44,061 nucleotides of DNA, from IMG/VR virus record IMGVR_UViG_3300009285_001736, positions 1 to 44,061 of that record; one strand, 5' to 3'. This document shows, piece after piece, positions 1-8,823 of the stretch; the first letter of the stretch is position 1; every line of letters starts with the position of its first letter. The translations under genes and the position numbers were made by a program. Below the pieces are notes generated by a model. That model was given only the letters and a program-made list of their open reading frames with translations. It did not search any database and was not told the DNA's origin. This DNA comes from a virus.

Positions 1-1
1 A

Positions 2-13
2 GGCAAACGGGCG
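2..13. repeat. 12-base terminal direct repeat (copy 1)
   Basis: GGCAAACGGGCG at 2-13 is identical to the last 12 bases of the window (44050-44061). Joined end to end the copies would be tandem with one A between them. The site lies just upstream of the terminase genes, where lambda-type phages have cos. It may be a cohesive end, a terminase-binding repeat or an assembly overlap; the sequence cannot decide. Confidence 0.6.
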
Positions 14-61
14 CGCAATATTTCGTCAGATTCTTGACGGCCCTAGGGGGCATTGGGCATC

Positions 62-643
62 GTGAGGTCACAGGGTAACTCGAAGCGAACCACTGCGGCA
101 GCCAGCGTGCTAGTGACGCGCCGGGAGCTCGCCTCACGCCTGTCCTGCGATCCGCGCACCGTGGCCAAGTGGCTGGAAGAGGGCCTCCCGGTGGCGAAGC
201 GCGGCCGCGGGGGGCGGCCCTCGTTGTATGACGAAGCCGCCGCGCGCGCCTGGCTCCAGGCCAGGGAGGAGGCGGCGCAGCAGACCCCGGACCTGCTGGT
301 CTCCCGGGCCCGGAAGGAACTCGCGCAGGCGATCGAGGCTGAGCAGCGGGTGGCCATCCGGGCCGGCAAGCTCATCGCCATCGAGGAAGTCGATCGCGTA
401 TGGTCCATGCAAGTGGCCGCCGTGCGCGCGCAGCTCCTGGCGCTCCCGACGTCGCTCGCCGATCGCTTGCATCGCGTGGCCGCGCTCGAGGGTGCCGCCG
501 GCGTCGAGCAGGTCCTCCTCGAGGCGGTGCATCACGCGTTACGGGAACTGGCGACCGGCGGCGCGGCGCTGCCAGCCAAGCCGAAACGGACCAGGGCCGC
601 GAAGCGGAAACCGGCGGCGCGGCGTTCGAAGAAGGCCTCATGA
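62..643 (+). CDS. terminase small subunit-like (Nu1 type)
   Basis: About 193 residues. The N-terminal 15-60 region reads as a helix-turn-helix (LVTRRELASRLSCDPRTVAK followed by a GRGGRPSLYD wing), as in the winged-helix DNA-binding domain of Nu1-type small terminases that recognise cos. The middle is alpha-helical and the C-terminus is a Lys/Arg/Ala-rich tail (about residues 165-193). It overlaps the large terminase by ATGA. The GTG at 62 has AGGGGG 11 bases upstream; a TTG at 53 is too close to that site. Function is inferred from fold and position directly before the large subunit. Confidence 0.75.
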   Translation: MRSQGNSKRTTAAASVLVTRRELASRLSCDPRTVAKWLEEGLPVAKRGRGGRPSLYDEAAARAWLQAREEAAQQTPDLLVSRARKELAQAIEAEQRVAIRAGKLIAIEEVDRVWSMQVAAVRAQLLALPTSLADRLHRVAALEGAAGVEQVLLEAVHHALRELATGGAALPAKPKRTRAAKRKPAARRSKKAS

Positions 644-2553
644 ATGTGGCGGCTGTGCCCGTGGCGTGTGACCCGACCGTGGCGCCCGCGCTGTTGGCGC
701 GCGTGGTGTCGCGCTTCGCCCCACCCTCCCGGCTCACGGTGTCGCAGTTCGCGGACCAGGAGATCGTGGTGACCACGGGGCCACTCGCCGGCACGCATTG
801 GCAGACGGACTTCGCCCCGTATCAGCGCGGCCTGCTCGACGCCTTCCATGAGCCCGGCGTGCAGATCGTCGTCATCATGGGCAGCTCGCAGTTCGGCAAG
901 ACGTCGATCGCGGTGAACGTGGTGGCGTACCACATCGCCCACGACCCGTGCACCATCCTCGTGGTCGAACCCACGGTCGACCCGATGGCGAAAGACTTCG
1001 CGCGGAATCGCCTCGAGCCGATCATCGGGGCCACGAAGGTGCTGGCGGAAGTCGTCAGCAAGAAACGCGCGAAGGATTCGAGCAGCACCATTCTCGCCAA
1101 GTCCTTCCGCGGCGGGTCGATCGCGATCGGTGGCGCGAATTCCGCCGCGTCCCTCGCCGCGCGGTCCGTGCGGCTGCTGGTCCTCGATGAGATCGACCGG
1201 TATCCGGCCGAGCTCCCCGGTGAGGGCTCGACGATCTCGATCGCGCTCAAGCGCACCACGGCCTACGGCCGCCGCCGGCGCATCCTCATCACCAGCTCAC
1301 CCACACTCCGGGACGGGCCCATTCATGCCTGGTTTCAGCGCGGCGACCAGCGACGGTTTCAGGTGCCGTGTCCGAGCTGTGGGGCCCTCTTCGCCTATGC
1401 CTGGTCGCAGGTGCGGTGGACGGACGGCGATCCCTCGACCGCGCGCATCCATTGCCCAGCCTGCGACCACGGCCTGGACGATGTCGAGCGGGTCGCCGTG
1501 TTGAGTCGCGGACACTGGGTCGCCGACAACCCCAGCCGGGCAGACCGGTCGATCGTGTCGGCCCACGTGTGGGAGGCATATTCCCCGCTGTCGTCGCTGC
1601 CGGCCATCGTGACGGCGTTCCTGCAGGCCCGACACGACCAGAAGCACGGCGACCCCAGCACGATGCACACCTGGGAGAACACGACCCTGGGTGAGCCCAT
1701 CGAGCCAGACCGGGGCGAAGGGGTCGAGCCACACGCGCTGCTGATGCGCCGGGAGATCTTCGCCGCGCCCGTGCCGGAGGGGGCGTGCCTGCTCACGATG
1801 GGCGTCGACGTGCAGGATGATCGCCTCGAGCTCCTGGTGATCGGGTGGGGCCCGGGCGAGGAATCCTGGATCGTCGATCGCGACACGCTCGCCGGCGACA
1901 CGTCGCAGCCGGATCCGTGGTCGGCGCTCGATCTCGCGCTCGACCGGGAGTACCTCCACGCCAGCGGCGAACACTTGACCATCCAGGCCACATGCATCGA
2001 CTCGGCCGGCCATCGGACCACGATGGTGTACGACTACGCCGGCCGCAAGGCGGCGCGCCGGGTCTACGCCATCATTGGCCGCGACGGGCAGCGGCCCATC
2101 GTCTCGTCGCCATCCCCGCGGCAGTGGGGCCGGCATCGCCGCAAGGTGCCGCTCTACACCATCGGCGTCGACGCGGCGAAAGCGCTCTGGGTGTCGCGCC
2201 TGGCCATGATCGAGCGGGGCCGCGGGTTCGTGCATCTGCCGGCGACGGACTGGTGCGACGACGAACTCGCCGCGCAACTCACGAGCGAGCGCCTGGTGAG
2301 TCGGTGGGTGAAGGGCATCCCCGTTCAGACGTGGAAGAAGATCCGGCCACGGAACGAAGCCCTGGACTGTGCGGTCTACGCCCTGGCCGCGCTGCGCCTG
2401 GTGCATCCCGACCTTGAGGCGCTGGCGTCGCGCCTGCAAAAGCCCGCGCGTCCGCCGGGCGTGACCCCTCCTGTCACAGACGCACCCGCCGCGCCCGCGA
2501 AGAAGTGGATTCCGCCACGGGCTGGGAGCTGGCTGCGTGGGAGACGCCGGTGA
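640..2553 (+). CDS. terminase large subunit, lambda gpA family
   Basis: 637 residues; packages DNA into the procapsid. A Walker A-like P-loop, GSSQFGKT, is at residues 81-88 and the Walker B/DExx motif DEID at 183-186. A CPSCGALF...CPAC zinc-ribbon-like segment follows near residues 246-275, as in many gpA proteins. The C-terminal nuclease half starts around GVDVQDDRLELLVIGWG, the typical gpA-family nuclease motif. The ATG at 640 overlaps the small subunit stop. The gpA family usually makes cohesive ends, consistent with the short terminal repeat of the window. Confidence 0.93.
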   Translation: MNVAAVPVACDPTVAPALLARVVSRFAPPSRLTVSQFADQEIVVTTGPLAGTHWQTDFAPYQRGLLDAFHEPGVQIVVIMGSSQFGKTSIAVNVVAYHIAHDPCTILVVEPTVDPMAKDFARNRLEPIIGATKVLAEVVSKKRAKDSSSTILAKSFRGGSIAIGGANSAASLAARSVRLLVLDEIDRYPAELPGEGSTISIALKRTTAYGRRRRILITSSPTLRDGPIHAWFQRGDQRRFQVPCPSCGALFAYAWSQVRWTDGDPSTARIHCPACDHGLDDVERVAVLSRGHWVADNPSRADRSIVSAHVWEAYSPLSSLPAIVTAFLQARHDQKHGDPSTMHTWENTTLGEPIEPDRGEGVEPHALLMRREIFAAPVPEGACLLTMGVDVQDDRLELLVIGWGPGEESWIVDRDTLAGDTSQPDPWSALDLALDREYLHASGEHLTIQATCIDSAGHRTTMVYDYAGRKAARRVYAIIGRDGQRPIVSSPSPRQWGRHRRKVPLYTIGVDAAKALWVSRLAMIERGRGFVHLPATDWCDDELAAQLTSERLVSRWVKGIPVQTWKKIRPRNEALDCAVYALAALRLVHPDLEALASRLQKPARPPGVTPPVTDAPAAPAKKWIPPRAGSWLRGRRR

Positions 2554-2762
2554 CCACGGAACGCCGCCGGGGTGGCCGGCCCCGTAAGCCGTTTCCCACG
2601 GTGTCGACGAGCATCCACATTCCCACGCCCGTCTACGATGCCATCTGTCGTCGCGCGCTGCGCCGCGGGTGTTCGGTGCACCGTCTCCTGCTCGAGATGA
2701 TCCGCCAGGGCGCGGGCGCGTTCGAACGTATACCTAGTCAGAAAACCGAAAGTCAGACCTGA
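2550..2762 (+). CDS. small ribbon-helix-helix / AT-hook-like protein (copy A)
   Basis: 70 residues from GTG 2550, overlapping the large terminase stop (GTGA). It starts with a basic RRRGGRPRKP stretch that resembles an AT-hook. A strand-like TSIHIPTPVYDAI and two helices follow, as in ribbon-helix-helix proteins. A paralogue lies at 4482-4721 on the other side of the portal gene (shared pattern RRGGRPR...PT...TS...P.PV.DA.C..A.RR...VH). Role unknown; perhaps DNA binding or regulation inside the head operon. Confidence 0.6.
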   Translation: MTTERRRGGRPRKPFPTVSTSIHIPTPVYDAICRRALRRGCSVHRLLLEMIRQGAGAFERIPSQKTESQT

Positions 2763-2793
2763 ACCTGCCATCCTGAGGGCCAGCGGAGGACCC

Positions 2794-2997
2794 GTGGCCT
2801 TCACCTCGGCAGACATCGATGCGCTCAAGCGCGCGATCGCGGACGGCCGCGGAGCTCGCACCATCTCGTTCTCGGACCAGTCCGTCACCTTCAATTCCAT
2901 CTCCGAGATGCTGAACCTGCTGGCGGTCATGCAGCAGGACGTCAACGCCAGCACGCGGCAGGGGTATCGGGTGGCCGCCGTCAGTAAGGGGGTCTAA
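2794..2997 (+). CDS. head-tail joining protein, gpW-like
   Basis: 67 residues. The layout matches lambda gpW: an N-terminal helix (TSADIDALKRAIADG), a short beta hairpin (RTISFSDQSVTFNS) and a C-terminal helix (ISEMLNLLAVMQQDV), then a basic tail. gpW-type proteins bind the portal ring and form the first head-completion connector. The GTG start at 2794 has a GCGGAGGA ribosome site just upstream. Position between terminase and portal is as in lambda. Confidence 0.8.
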   Translation: MAFTSADIDALKRAIADGRGARTISFSDQSVTFNSISEMLNLLAVMQQDVNASTRQGYRVAAVSKGV

Positions 2998-3000
2998 CCC

Positions 3001-4485
3001 GTGCAGGCCACCTGGCTGGACCGGGCCCTCGGCTACCTCGCCCCACACGTGCAGCTCCGTCGACTCCGGGCCCGAACGGCCTACGCCATGCTGGCGAGAC
3101 ATTACGAAGCTGCTGCCACCGGCCGACGCACGCAGAACTGGTATCGCACGACGACGGACGCGAATGCGGCGATCGGGCCCAGCCTGACGTACCTGCGCAA
3201 CGCGGCCCGCGACCTGGTGCGGAACAACGGCTACGCAGAAGCGGGCCTGAACGCGATCGTCGACCACACCATCGGCTGGGGCATCCGGGCGTCAGCAAAG
3301 CATGAGGCGTGGAAGCGGTGGACGGAGTCCACCGAGATCGACGCCGAGGGGCGCCTGGACTTGGCGGGCCTGCAGAAGCTGGTCACCCGCACCATGGCCG
3401 AGTCCGGCGAGGTGCTCATCCGTCGTCGGTGGCGGCGGCCCGAAGACCATCTGACCATTCCCATCCAACTGCAGGTGCTCGAGCCGGATTTCCTCGACAC
3501 CGCGCGCGATACGGCGTCACTCCCCAATGGCGGAAAGATCGTGCAGGGCGTCGAGTTCGACGCGATCGGCCGGCGGGCGGCGTACTGGCTGTACAGCTCA
3601 CACCCGGGCTCGACGGTCTCTGTGACGAGCATGACGTTCTCGGGCGCGTCCACACGGATTGACGCGAAAGACGTGCTGCACGTGTTCGACACGAAGCGGC
3701 CGGGCCAGGTGCGCGGGCCGTCCTGGTTCGCGCCGGTGCTGCTGCGCTTCAAGGACTTCGACGAGTACGAGGACGCCACGCTGATGAAGCAGAAGATCGC
3801 GGCCTGCCTGGCCGTGATCACCAGCGACGTCGATGGCAGCGCGCAGCCGCTGGGCACCGCGGACGATACCGAATCCCCGGCGGTCGATTCGCTCGAGCCC
3901 GGGATGATCATGAATGTCCCACCGGGCCGAGACATCCACGTTGTGCAGCCGCCCTCGGCGACCGACTACGACCCGTACACGAAAAACTTGCTCCGCGCGA
4001 TCGCGACCGGCCTGGGCGTGGGCTACGAAGACCTGACGGGCGACTTCTCCCAGACGAATTTCAGTTCAGCGCGCATGGCTCGCCTGCGCCGCTGGGAGCG
4101 CGTCTACCACACCCGGTGGATCGTGCTGGTGCCCCAGTTCCTGAACCCGCTGTGGCGCTGGGCGATGGAGGCCATGGAGATCGCGGGCCAACCCGTGATC
4201 GCCACCACGGAGTGGACCGCGCCGCCGATGCCGATGATCGAGCCCGACAAGGAAGGGCTGGCCATTCAGCGGAACATCCGCAACGCGATCACCACGCCCA
4301 GCGAAGAGATCCGGGCCCGCGGCTACAACGTCACGGACTTCCTGGATGAGCTGCAGGCCGACTTCGAAGAGTTCGACCGCCGCGGACTGATCCTGGATTG
4401 CGACCCGCGGAAAATGACGCAGGCCGGCCAGCTCCAGGGCACGGGCGCCATAGCGGAACGCACCGCGCCGGCGGGGGACACATGA
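3001..4485 (+). CDS. portal protein, lambda gpB family
   Basis: 494 residues, usual length for the family. It begins with helices, then RTQNWYRTTTDANAAIG, a typical family N-terminus. Later signatures are LRNAARDLVRNNGYA, LEPDFLDT, DVLHVFDTKRPGQVRGPSWFAPVL, a helical stem, and GLGVGYEDLTGDFSQTNFSSARM. The portal forms the dodecameric DNA channel at the head vertex. GTG start at 3001 after AAGGGGG; the end overlaps the next gene by ATGA. Confidence 0.93.
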   Translation: MQATWLDRALGYLAPHVQLRRLRARTAYAMLARHYEAAATGRRTQNWYRTTTDANAAIGPSLTYLRNAARDLVRNNGYAEAGLNAIVDHTIGWGIRASAKHEAWKRWTESTEIDAEGRLDLAGLQKLVTRTMAESGEVLIRRRWRRPEDHLTIPIQLQVLEPDFLDTARDTASLPNGGKIVQGVEFDAIGRRAAYWLYSSHPGSTVSVTSMTFSGASTRIDAKDVLHVFDTKRPGQVRGPSWFAPVLLRFKDFDEYEDATLMKQKIAACLAVITSDVDGSAQPLGTADDTESPAVDSLEPGMIMNVPPGRDIHVVQPPSATDYDPYTKNLLRAIATGLGVGYEDLTGDFSQTNFSSARMARLRRWERVYHTRWIVLVPQFLNPLWRWAMEAMEIAGQPVIATTEWTAPPMPMIEPDKEGLAIQRNIRNAITTPSEEIRARGYNVTDFLDELQADFEEFDRRGLILDCDPRKMTQAGQLQGTGAIAERTAPAGDT

Positions 4486-4721
4486 TCATCTCCCCCGAGA
4501 ACCGCGCGGTGTTCACCGACCAGTTGCGCCAACGGCGCCGGGGTGGCCGCCCGCGATCCACGCCCACGGTGCCCACCAGTGTCCGGCTGCCGGCGCCGGT
4601 GTTCGACGCCGCCTGCGCGTACGCGTCTCGTCGTCACATGACCGTGCATGCCGCGCTGCGCGACATCGTCACGACCCATGCCGGCTGTCCCGTTCAGGAG
4701 TGCGACCATGAGTTCTCCTAG
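4482..4721 (+). CDS. small ribbon-helix-helix / AT-hook-like protein (copy B)
   Basis: 79 residues from ATG 4482, coupled to the portal by ATGA. Residues about 16-70 match the protein at 2550-2762: a basic RRRGGRPRS arm, TSVRLPAPVFDAAC, and a helix-turn-helix-like end. It has a longer N-terminus (MIISPENRAVFTDQLRQ). The C-terminal CPVQECDHEFS could bind metal. It overlaps the prohead protease start by 14 bases. Function unknown. Confidence 0.6.
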   Translation: MIISPENRAVFTDQLRQRRRGGRPRSTPTVPTSVRLPAPVFDAACAYASRRHMTVHAALRDIVTTHAGCPVQECDHEFS

Positions 4722-5400
4722 CCAAGAAACCGGAATGCCGTCGCGAATCGGCGATCCTTCTTCCATGAGCGCGCCACGCACCATCACCATGGCCCCGCTG
4801 GACCTGCGGGCCGACATCGGCGCGGTGCACGAGGACACGCGCACAGTCGACCTGGTCTTCACGACCGGCGCCGACGTGCTGCGGTACGACTGGGCGACCG
4901 GCCGGAAGTACCTCGAGCGGCTGTCGCTCGACCCGAAACACGTGCGGATGAACCGCCTCAACCAGGGCGCGCCGCTGCTCAACGCCCACAGCGCGTGGGC
5001 CTTGGCCGATCAGATCGGCGTCGTCGAGGACGGCACGGCCGTGCTCGACGGCAAGCAGGGCCGGGCCACGGTGCGGTTCTCGAAGCGCGCGGACGTCGAG
5101 CCGATCTACCAGGACGTGCGCGACAAGATCATCCGCAACGTCAGCGTCGGCTACCGCGTGCACAAGTTCGAGGAATCCGAGGGCGGCAAGGCGGGACTCC
5201 CCGTCCGAACCGCCATTGACTGGGAACCCTACGAGATCAGCATGGTGCCGATGGGCGCTGATGCTGGGGCCGGGGTGCGCCAGCGCAGCTCGAAGGACGT
5301 GGAGACCAATCCGTGCGTCGTGGTGCGGACGGAGACCGCCGTGCACATCATCGATGCCGATCGGACGCGCCGATTCAGGCTCGTCAGTGCTCGTCGTTGA
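4708..5400 (+). CDS. prohead protease, HK97 family (peptidase U35)
   Basis: 230 residues. It matures the procapsid by cutting capsid or scaffold proteins. Family motifs are clear: PLLNAHS with the probable catalytic His94, GRATVRFSKRADVEPIYQDV, and IIRNVSVGYR with the probable Ser146, then DWEPYEISMVPMGADAGAGV. The ATG at 4708 is preceded by AGGAG with 7-base spacing. It is directly followed by the capsid gene. In some phages the two are fused in one polypeptide; here they are separate. Confidence 0.92.
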   Translation: MSSPSQETGMPSRIGDPSSMSAPRTITMAPLDLRADIGAVHEDTRTVDLVFTTGADVLRYDWATGRKYLERLSLDPKHVRMNRLNQGAPLLNAHSAWALADQIGVVEDGTAVLDGKQGRATVRFSKRADVEPIYQDVRDKIIRNVSVGYRVHKFEESEGGKAGLPVRTAIDWEPYEISMVPMGADAGAGVRQRSSKDVETNPCVVVRTETAVHIIDADRTRRFRLVSARR

Positions 5401-5415
5401 CCAAAGGAGAGAGCC

Positions 5416-6942
5416 ATGAAGATCACCATCAAGACGGCCGCCGAGCGCGAGACGCTCCTGCGTGAGGCGGAAGCCCTGCGCAGCGCCGACGGCACCTTCA
5501 AGGACGACGAGGCGCGGGCCGCCTTCGACGCCCGGATGGAGGCGATCGAGGCGTACGACCAGAGCCAGCAGCGCGCCGCGCCCAAGCCGGACGACGCGGA
5601 GGCGATCCGCGCCGCCGCGGCGCAGGCCGAGCGCGATCGCATCACGGGCATTCAGCGCATCGTGCGCACCGCAAAGCTCAATCCCGAGCTGGCGGACGAC
5701 ATGGTCAAGCGCGGCATCACGCTCGATCAGGCGCGCGCCGAAGTGCTCGACGCGATGGCGAAAGCCGACGAGCAGAAGCCGACCGACCAGGTCGTGCGGG
5801 TCGAGGGCGGCGAGGACGCCCGCGATCGCTTCCTGCGCGGCGCCACGAACTGGCTGCTCGTGAAGGGCGGCACGGCCGACCTGGTGGCGCAGGCCGAGAA
5901 GCGGCAGGCGCGGGAGTTCGACCCGGGCGAGTTCAGGGGCATGACCCTGCTCGACCTGGCGCGGCACTGCCTGGAGCGGATGGGCGTGCGGACGCGGGGG
6001 ATGGACAAGATGCAGATCGTGTCCACCGCGTTCCTCAAGCGCGACATCACCCAGTCGATTTCGGACTTCACCACGCTGCTCGAGAACACCATGCACAAGG
6101 TGCTGTCGGCCGGCTACGTGACCACGCAGGACACCTGGTCGAAGTGGGCCGCCCGCGGCACGGTGAGCGACTTCCGGGCCCACAACCGGTACCGAATGGG
6201 GTCGTTCGGCGCCCTCGACGCCGTCGCCGAGAACGGCGAGTTCAAGAACAAGGCAATCAGCGACGCCGAGAAGGGCAGCATCACGGCGACCACGAAGGGC
6301 AACATCATCAACGTGTCGCGCCAGATGATCGTGAACGACGACATGGGCGCGTTCAGCCGGCTGCTGACCATGCTCGGCCGCGCGGCCGCCCTGTCGGTCG
6401 AGGTGGACGCCTACGCGTCCCTGGCCGAAAACAGCGGCCTCGGGCCGACGGTCGGATCCGTGCCGATGTTCGACGCCACCCACAGCAACCTGGGCGCCGG
6501 CGCCGCCCTGTCAGCCGCGGCCCTCGACGCCAACGCGGTGATCATGGCGTCGCAGACCGACCCGTGGGGCAACGAGTACCTCGACCTGCGCCCGGCTGTG
6601 CTGCTCGTGCCGCTCAGCCTGCGTGGCCAGGCGCTCATCATCAACCAGTCGCAGTACGACCCCGACACGGTCGCCAGCAAGGCGCAGATGAAGCCGAACG
6701 TCGTCAACGGCATGTTCCGCGACGTCGTCGGCACGCCGCGGCTGACCGGCACGCGCCGGTACCTGTTCGCGGATCCGGCCATCGCCCCGGTCTTCGAGGT
6801 CGCGTTCCTCGAGGGCCAGGAGAGCCCGGTCCTCGAGACGCAGGACGGCTGGCGCACGGATGGCGCCGAGATGAAGGTGCGCTTCGACTACGGCGTCGCG
6901 GGCATCGACTACAGGGGCGCCGTCACGGACGCCGGGGCGTAA
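5416..6942 (+). CDS. major capsid protein, Mu gpT-like
   Basis: 508 residues. The first about 110 residues are charged and helical (AERETLLREAEALRSADG...), likely a scaffold-like delta domain removed by the protease. The rest, from about FRGMTLLDLARHCLERMG, resembles Mu gpT-type major head subunits with the HK97 fold (TTQDTWSKWAARGTVSDFRA, NVSRQMIVNDDMGAFSR, DLRPAVLLVPLSLRGQA). AAAGGAGAG at 5402-5410 is a strong ribosome site. A 9-bp hairpin follows the stop. Confidence 0.88.
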   Translation: MKITIKTAAERETLLREAEALRSADGTFKDDEARAAFDARMEAIEAYDQSQQRAAPKPDDAEAIRAAAAQAERDRITGIQRIVRTAKLNPELADDMVKRGITLDQARAEVLDAMAKADEQKPTDQVVRVEGGEDARDRFLRGATNWLLVKGGTADLVAQAEKRQAREFDPGEFRGMTLLDLARHCLERMGVRTRGMDKMQIVSTAFLKRDITQSISDFTTLLENTMHKVLSAGYVTTQDTWSKWAARGTVSDFRAHNRYRMGSFGALDAVAENGEFKNKAISDAEKGSITATTKGNIINVSRQMIVNDDMGAFSRLLTMLGRAAALSVEVDAYASLAENSGLGPTVGSVPMFDATHSNLGAGAALSAAALDANAVIMASQTDPWGNEYLDLRPAVLLVPLSLRGQALIINQSQYDPDTVASKAQMKPNVVNGMFRDVVGTPRLTGTRRYLFADPAIAPVFEVAFLEGQESPVLETQDGWRTDGAEMKVRFDYGVAGIDYRGAVTDAGA

Positions 6943-6961
6943 GCCTGACAGCTTACCAGTA

Positions 6962-7000
6962 GGGCGCCGGCCCGACGCTGACGGACAGCATCCGGCGCCC
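6962..7000 (+). terminator. perfect 9-bp GC hairpin after the capsid gene
   Basis: GGGCGCCGG (6962-6970) pairs perfectly with CCGGCGCCC (6992-7000) around a 21-base loop. There is no T-run, so it is not a standard rho-independent terminator. It may be an attenuator or a 3' RNA stabiliser for the abundant capsid message. A hairpin with the same arm length follows the tail tube gene (10732-10759). Confidence 0.55.
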
Positions 7001-7053
7001 GTTCGTTCCCACGGCCACGGGGGGCCTCAATCCCCGCAGAAGGAGAGTCAGAC

Positions 7054-7899
7054 ATGGCGACGAACTACGTGCAGGAGGGCAAGGTCCTCGACCTCACCGC
7101 GCCCTACGACCGCACCACCGGCCAGGGCTTTCAGGTCGGCTCCATCTTCGCGGTGGCCCTGGGCACCGCGCTGAGTGCCGCGGCCATCCGCGGCCAGGTC
7201 AACGGTGTCTGGACCCTCGCGAAGACGAGCGCCCAGGCGTGGACCGTCGGCCAGAAAATCTACTGGGACAACACCAACAAGCGGTGCGACTCCGACTCCA
7301 CGGTCGGCATGCTCATCGGCATCGCCACCGCGGTGGCCGCGAACCCGTCGAGCACGGGCACGGTGCGCCTGAACGGCACGTCGCCGGCGACCTCGGAAGG
7401 CCCCCAGGCGGCCGAGGCTGACCTGACGGACAACAGCGGCGGCGCGGCGGCGGACGGCACCATTGGGGTGGTGACCGCGCCCACGGCGATCGGCGCCACG
7501 CTGACGGACAGCACCGGGGGATCCGGGACGCACGACGACACTGTCGCCGACGGGCTGACCGCGACGGCGCTGACCGAGAACTCCGGGGCGATCGGCGGCA
7601 CGAACGACGGTGACCTGCCGACGATCCCGACGTGCACGAACCCGGTGACCAACACCGAGGGCGACACGCTGGGCGCGGCGATCCGCGAGTGCGCGGCCAG
7701 GATCAACACCTGCATCACAGATCTGGCGGTGCAGAACCAGAACGACAGTGATCTGGCGCAGAAGGTGATCGAGCTGGTGACGGCACAGGGCGAGGATCGG
7801 ACCGCCATCGTGGCCCTCACCGATGCAGTGAAGGAGCTGTCGACCAAGCAGAATGCGCTGCTGGCGAAGCTGCGGATCGCCGGCATCATCACCCCGTAG
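7054..7899 (+). CDS. DUF2190-like capsid decoration protein with repeat extension
   Basis: 281 residues. The N-terminal about 110 residues (YVQEGKVLDLTAPYDRTTGQGFQVGS...VGQKIYWDNTNKRC...GMLIGIATA...VRLNG) match DUF2190, a family of head decoration or fibre proteins. A low-complexity Gly/Thr/Ala/Asp segment with repeated DLTDNSGG / LTDSTGG / LTENSGA units follows (about 120-200). The end is a helical, coiled-coil-like domain. It sits after the capsid gene with ribosome site AGAAGGAGAG. Confidence 0.8.
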   Translation: MATNYVQEGKVLDLTAPYDRTTGQGFQVGSIFAVALGTALSAAAIRGQVNGVWTLAKTSAQAWTVGQKIYWDNTNKRCDSDSTVGMLIGIATAVAANPSSTGTVRLNGTSPATSEGPQAAEADLTDNSGGAAADGTIGVVTAPTAIGATLTDSTGGSGTHDDTVADGLTATALTENSGAIGGTNDGDLPTIPTCTNPVTNTEGDTLGAAIRECAARINTCITDLAVQNQNDSDLAQKVIELVTAQGEDRTAIVALTDAVKELSTKQNALLAKLRIAGIITP

Positions 7900-7911
7900 G
7901 CGGCGGCTGAC

Positions 7912-8259
7912 ATGGATCTGGGACCGTTGCGGACACTCGCGCTCGAGATCAATCTCGCGGCGCACGGGGTCTCCGCAACGGTCACCCGACCCGCACCTGA
8001 TGACACCCCCGTCAGCACGACGGGGATCTGGTACACCCAGCCGCTGGACGAGACGCGGCCCTTCGGCACGGACTTCCAGCGGCGGGAACCGCGGCGGGTG
8101 ATGGCCTTGCCGCGGGCGGATCTGTCGACGCTACCCCGGGGCACCACAATTGTGGCGCCTGAGACGATCGGCGGGACAGACAAGACCTGGGTCGTGGATG
8201 GCCTCGAGCGCGTCGAGGCGGATACCTGGCGGGCCATTGTGAGGCAGGCGGAGACCTAG
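7912..8259 (+). CDS. putative head-tail connector (gpFII-like position)
   Basis: 115 residues, mostly beta-rich: GVSATVTRPAPDD, TTGIWYTQPLDE, RRVMALPRADLSTLPRGTTIV, KTWVVDGLERVEADTWRAIV. Size, beta content and place between capsid decoration and the gpZ-like gene fit a head-closure or tail-attachment protein of the lambda FII type. The assignment rests mainly on order. Confidence 0.6.
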   Translation: MDLGPLRTLALEINLAAHGVSATVTRPAPDDTPVSTTGIWYTQPLDETRPFGTDFQRREPRRVMALPRADLSTLPRGTTIVAPETIGGTDKTWVVDGLERVEADTWRAIVRQAET

Positions 8260-8823
8260 ATGTTCAGTGTGGCCCTAGAAAACATGGACGCCGTGGTGGC
8301 GGATCTGGCGGGCGTGCCCGCTGGGATCAACCGCGCCGCCGTGCGCGCGATGAACCGGGCCATGACCAGCGGCCGGGCCGAGGTCGCCAGCCAGGTGGGC
8401 AAGGACGTCGGCCTGCGCGTGGGTGTCGTCAAGGACGCGCTTCCGATTCGCAAAGCGTCGGTGGGTCGGCTCGAGGCGGCGTTCGGTACTGGCCTGAAGC
8501 GGATCCCGCTCGTGGATTTCGGCGCGACCGGTCCGGAGCCGTCGCGCGGCCGCGGCCGGGGGGTCAGCTACAAGCTGGGGGCCAAGCGCGGGCGAATCCC
8601 GAATGCGTTTCTGGCGACCATGGCCAGCGGCCACCGTGGCGTCTTCCGGCGCAAAGCTGTCGCCCGGCTCAAGATCCTCGAGCTGTACGGGCCCTCGCTC
8701 GGGCACGTGCTCGCCAAGTATCGCCCGGCCGGGCTTGCGCGGGTCCGCGATGCGTTCGAGACGAACTTCACGCATGAGCTGTCGCGGCTGAAGGAAGGGG
8801 CCGGCGATGCCGGAACCGATTGA
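8260..8823 (+). CDS. minor tail protein Z-like (tail completion)
   Basis: 187 residues. Family features: VRAMNRAMTSGRAEVASQVG with an N-terminal amphipathic helix, KRIPLVDFGA, a GV.YK beta segment, IPNAFLATMASGHRGVF and ILELYGPSLGHVL. These are characteristic of the prophage minor tail protein Z family. It starts right after the previous stop and overlaps the next gene by 17 bases. Confidence 0.82.
   Translation: MFSVALENMDAVVADLAGVPAGINRAAVRAMNRAMTSGRAEVASQVGKDVGLRVGVVKDALPIRKASVGRLEAAFGTGLKRIPLVDFGATGPEPSRGRGRGVSYKLGAKRGRIPNAFLATMASGHRGVFRRKAVARLKILELYGPSLGHVLAKYRPAGLARVRDAFETNFTHELSRLKEGAGDAGTD

Noticed and set aside
4669-6483. 604-residue reading frame on the - strand
   Set aside because: It lies opposite the protease and capsid genes; its His/Arg/Gly-rich sequence is the antisense of GC-rich codons and has no recognisable domain.
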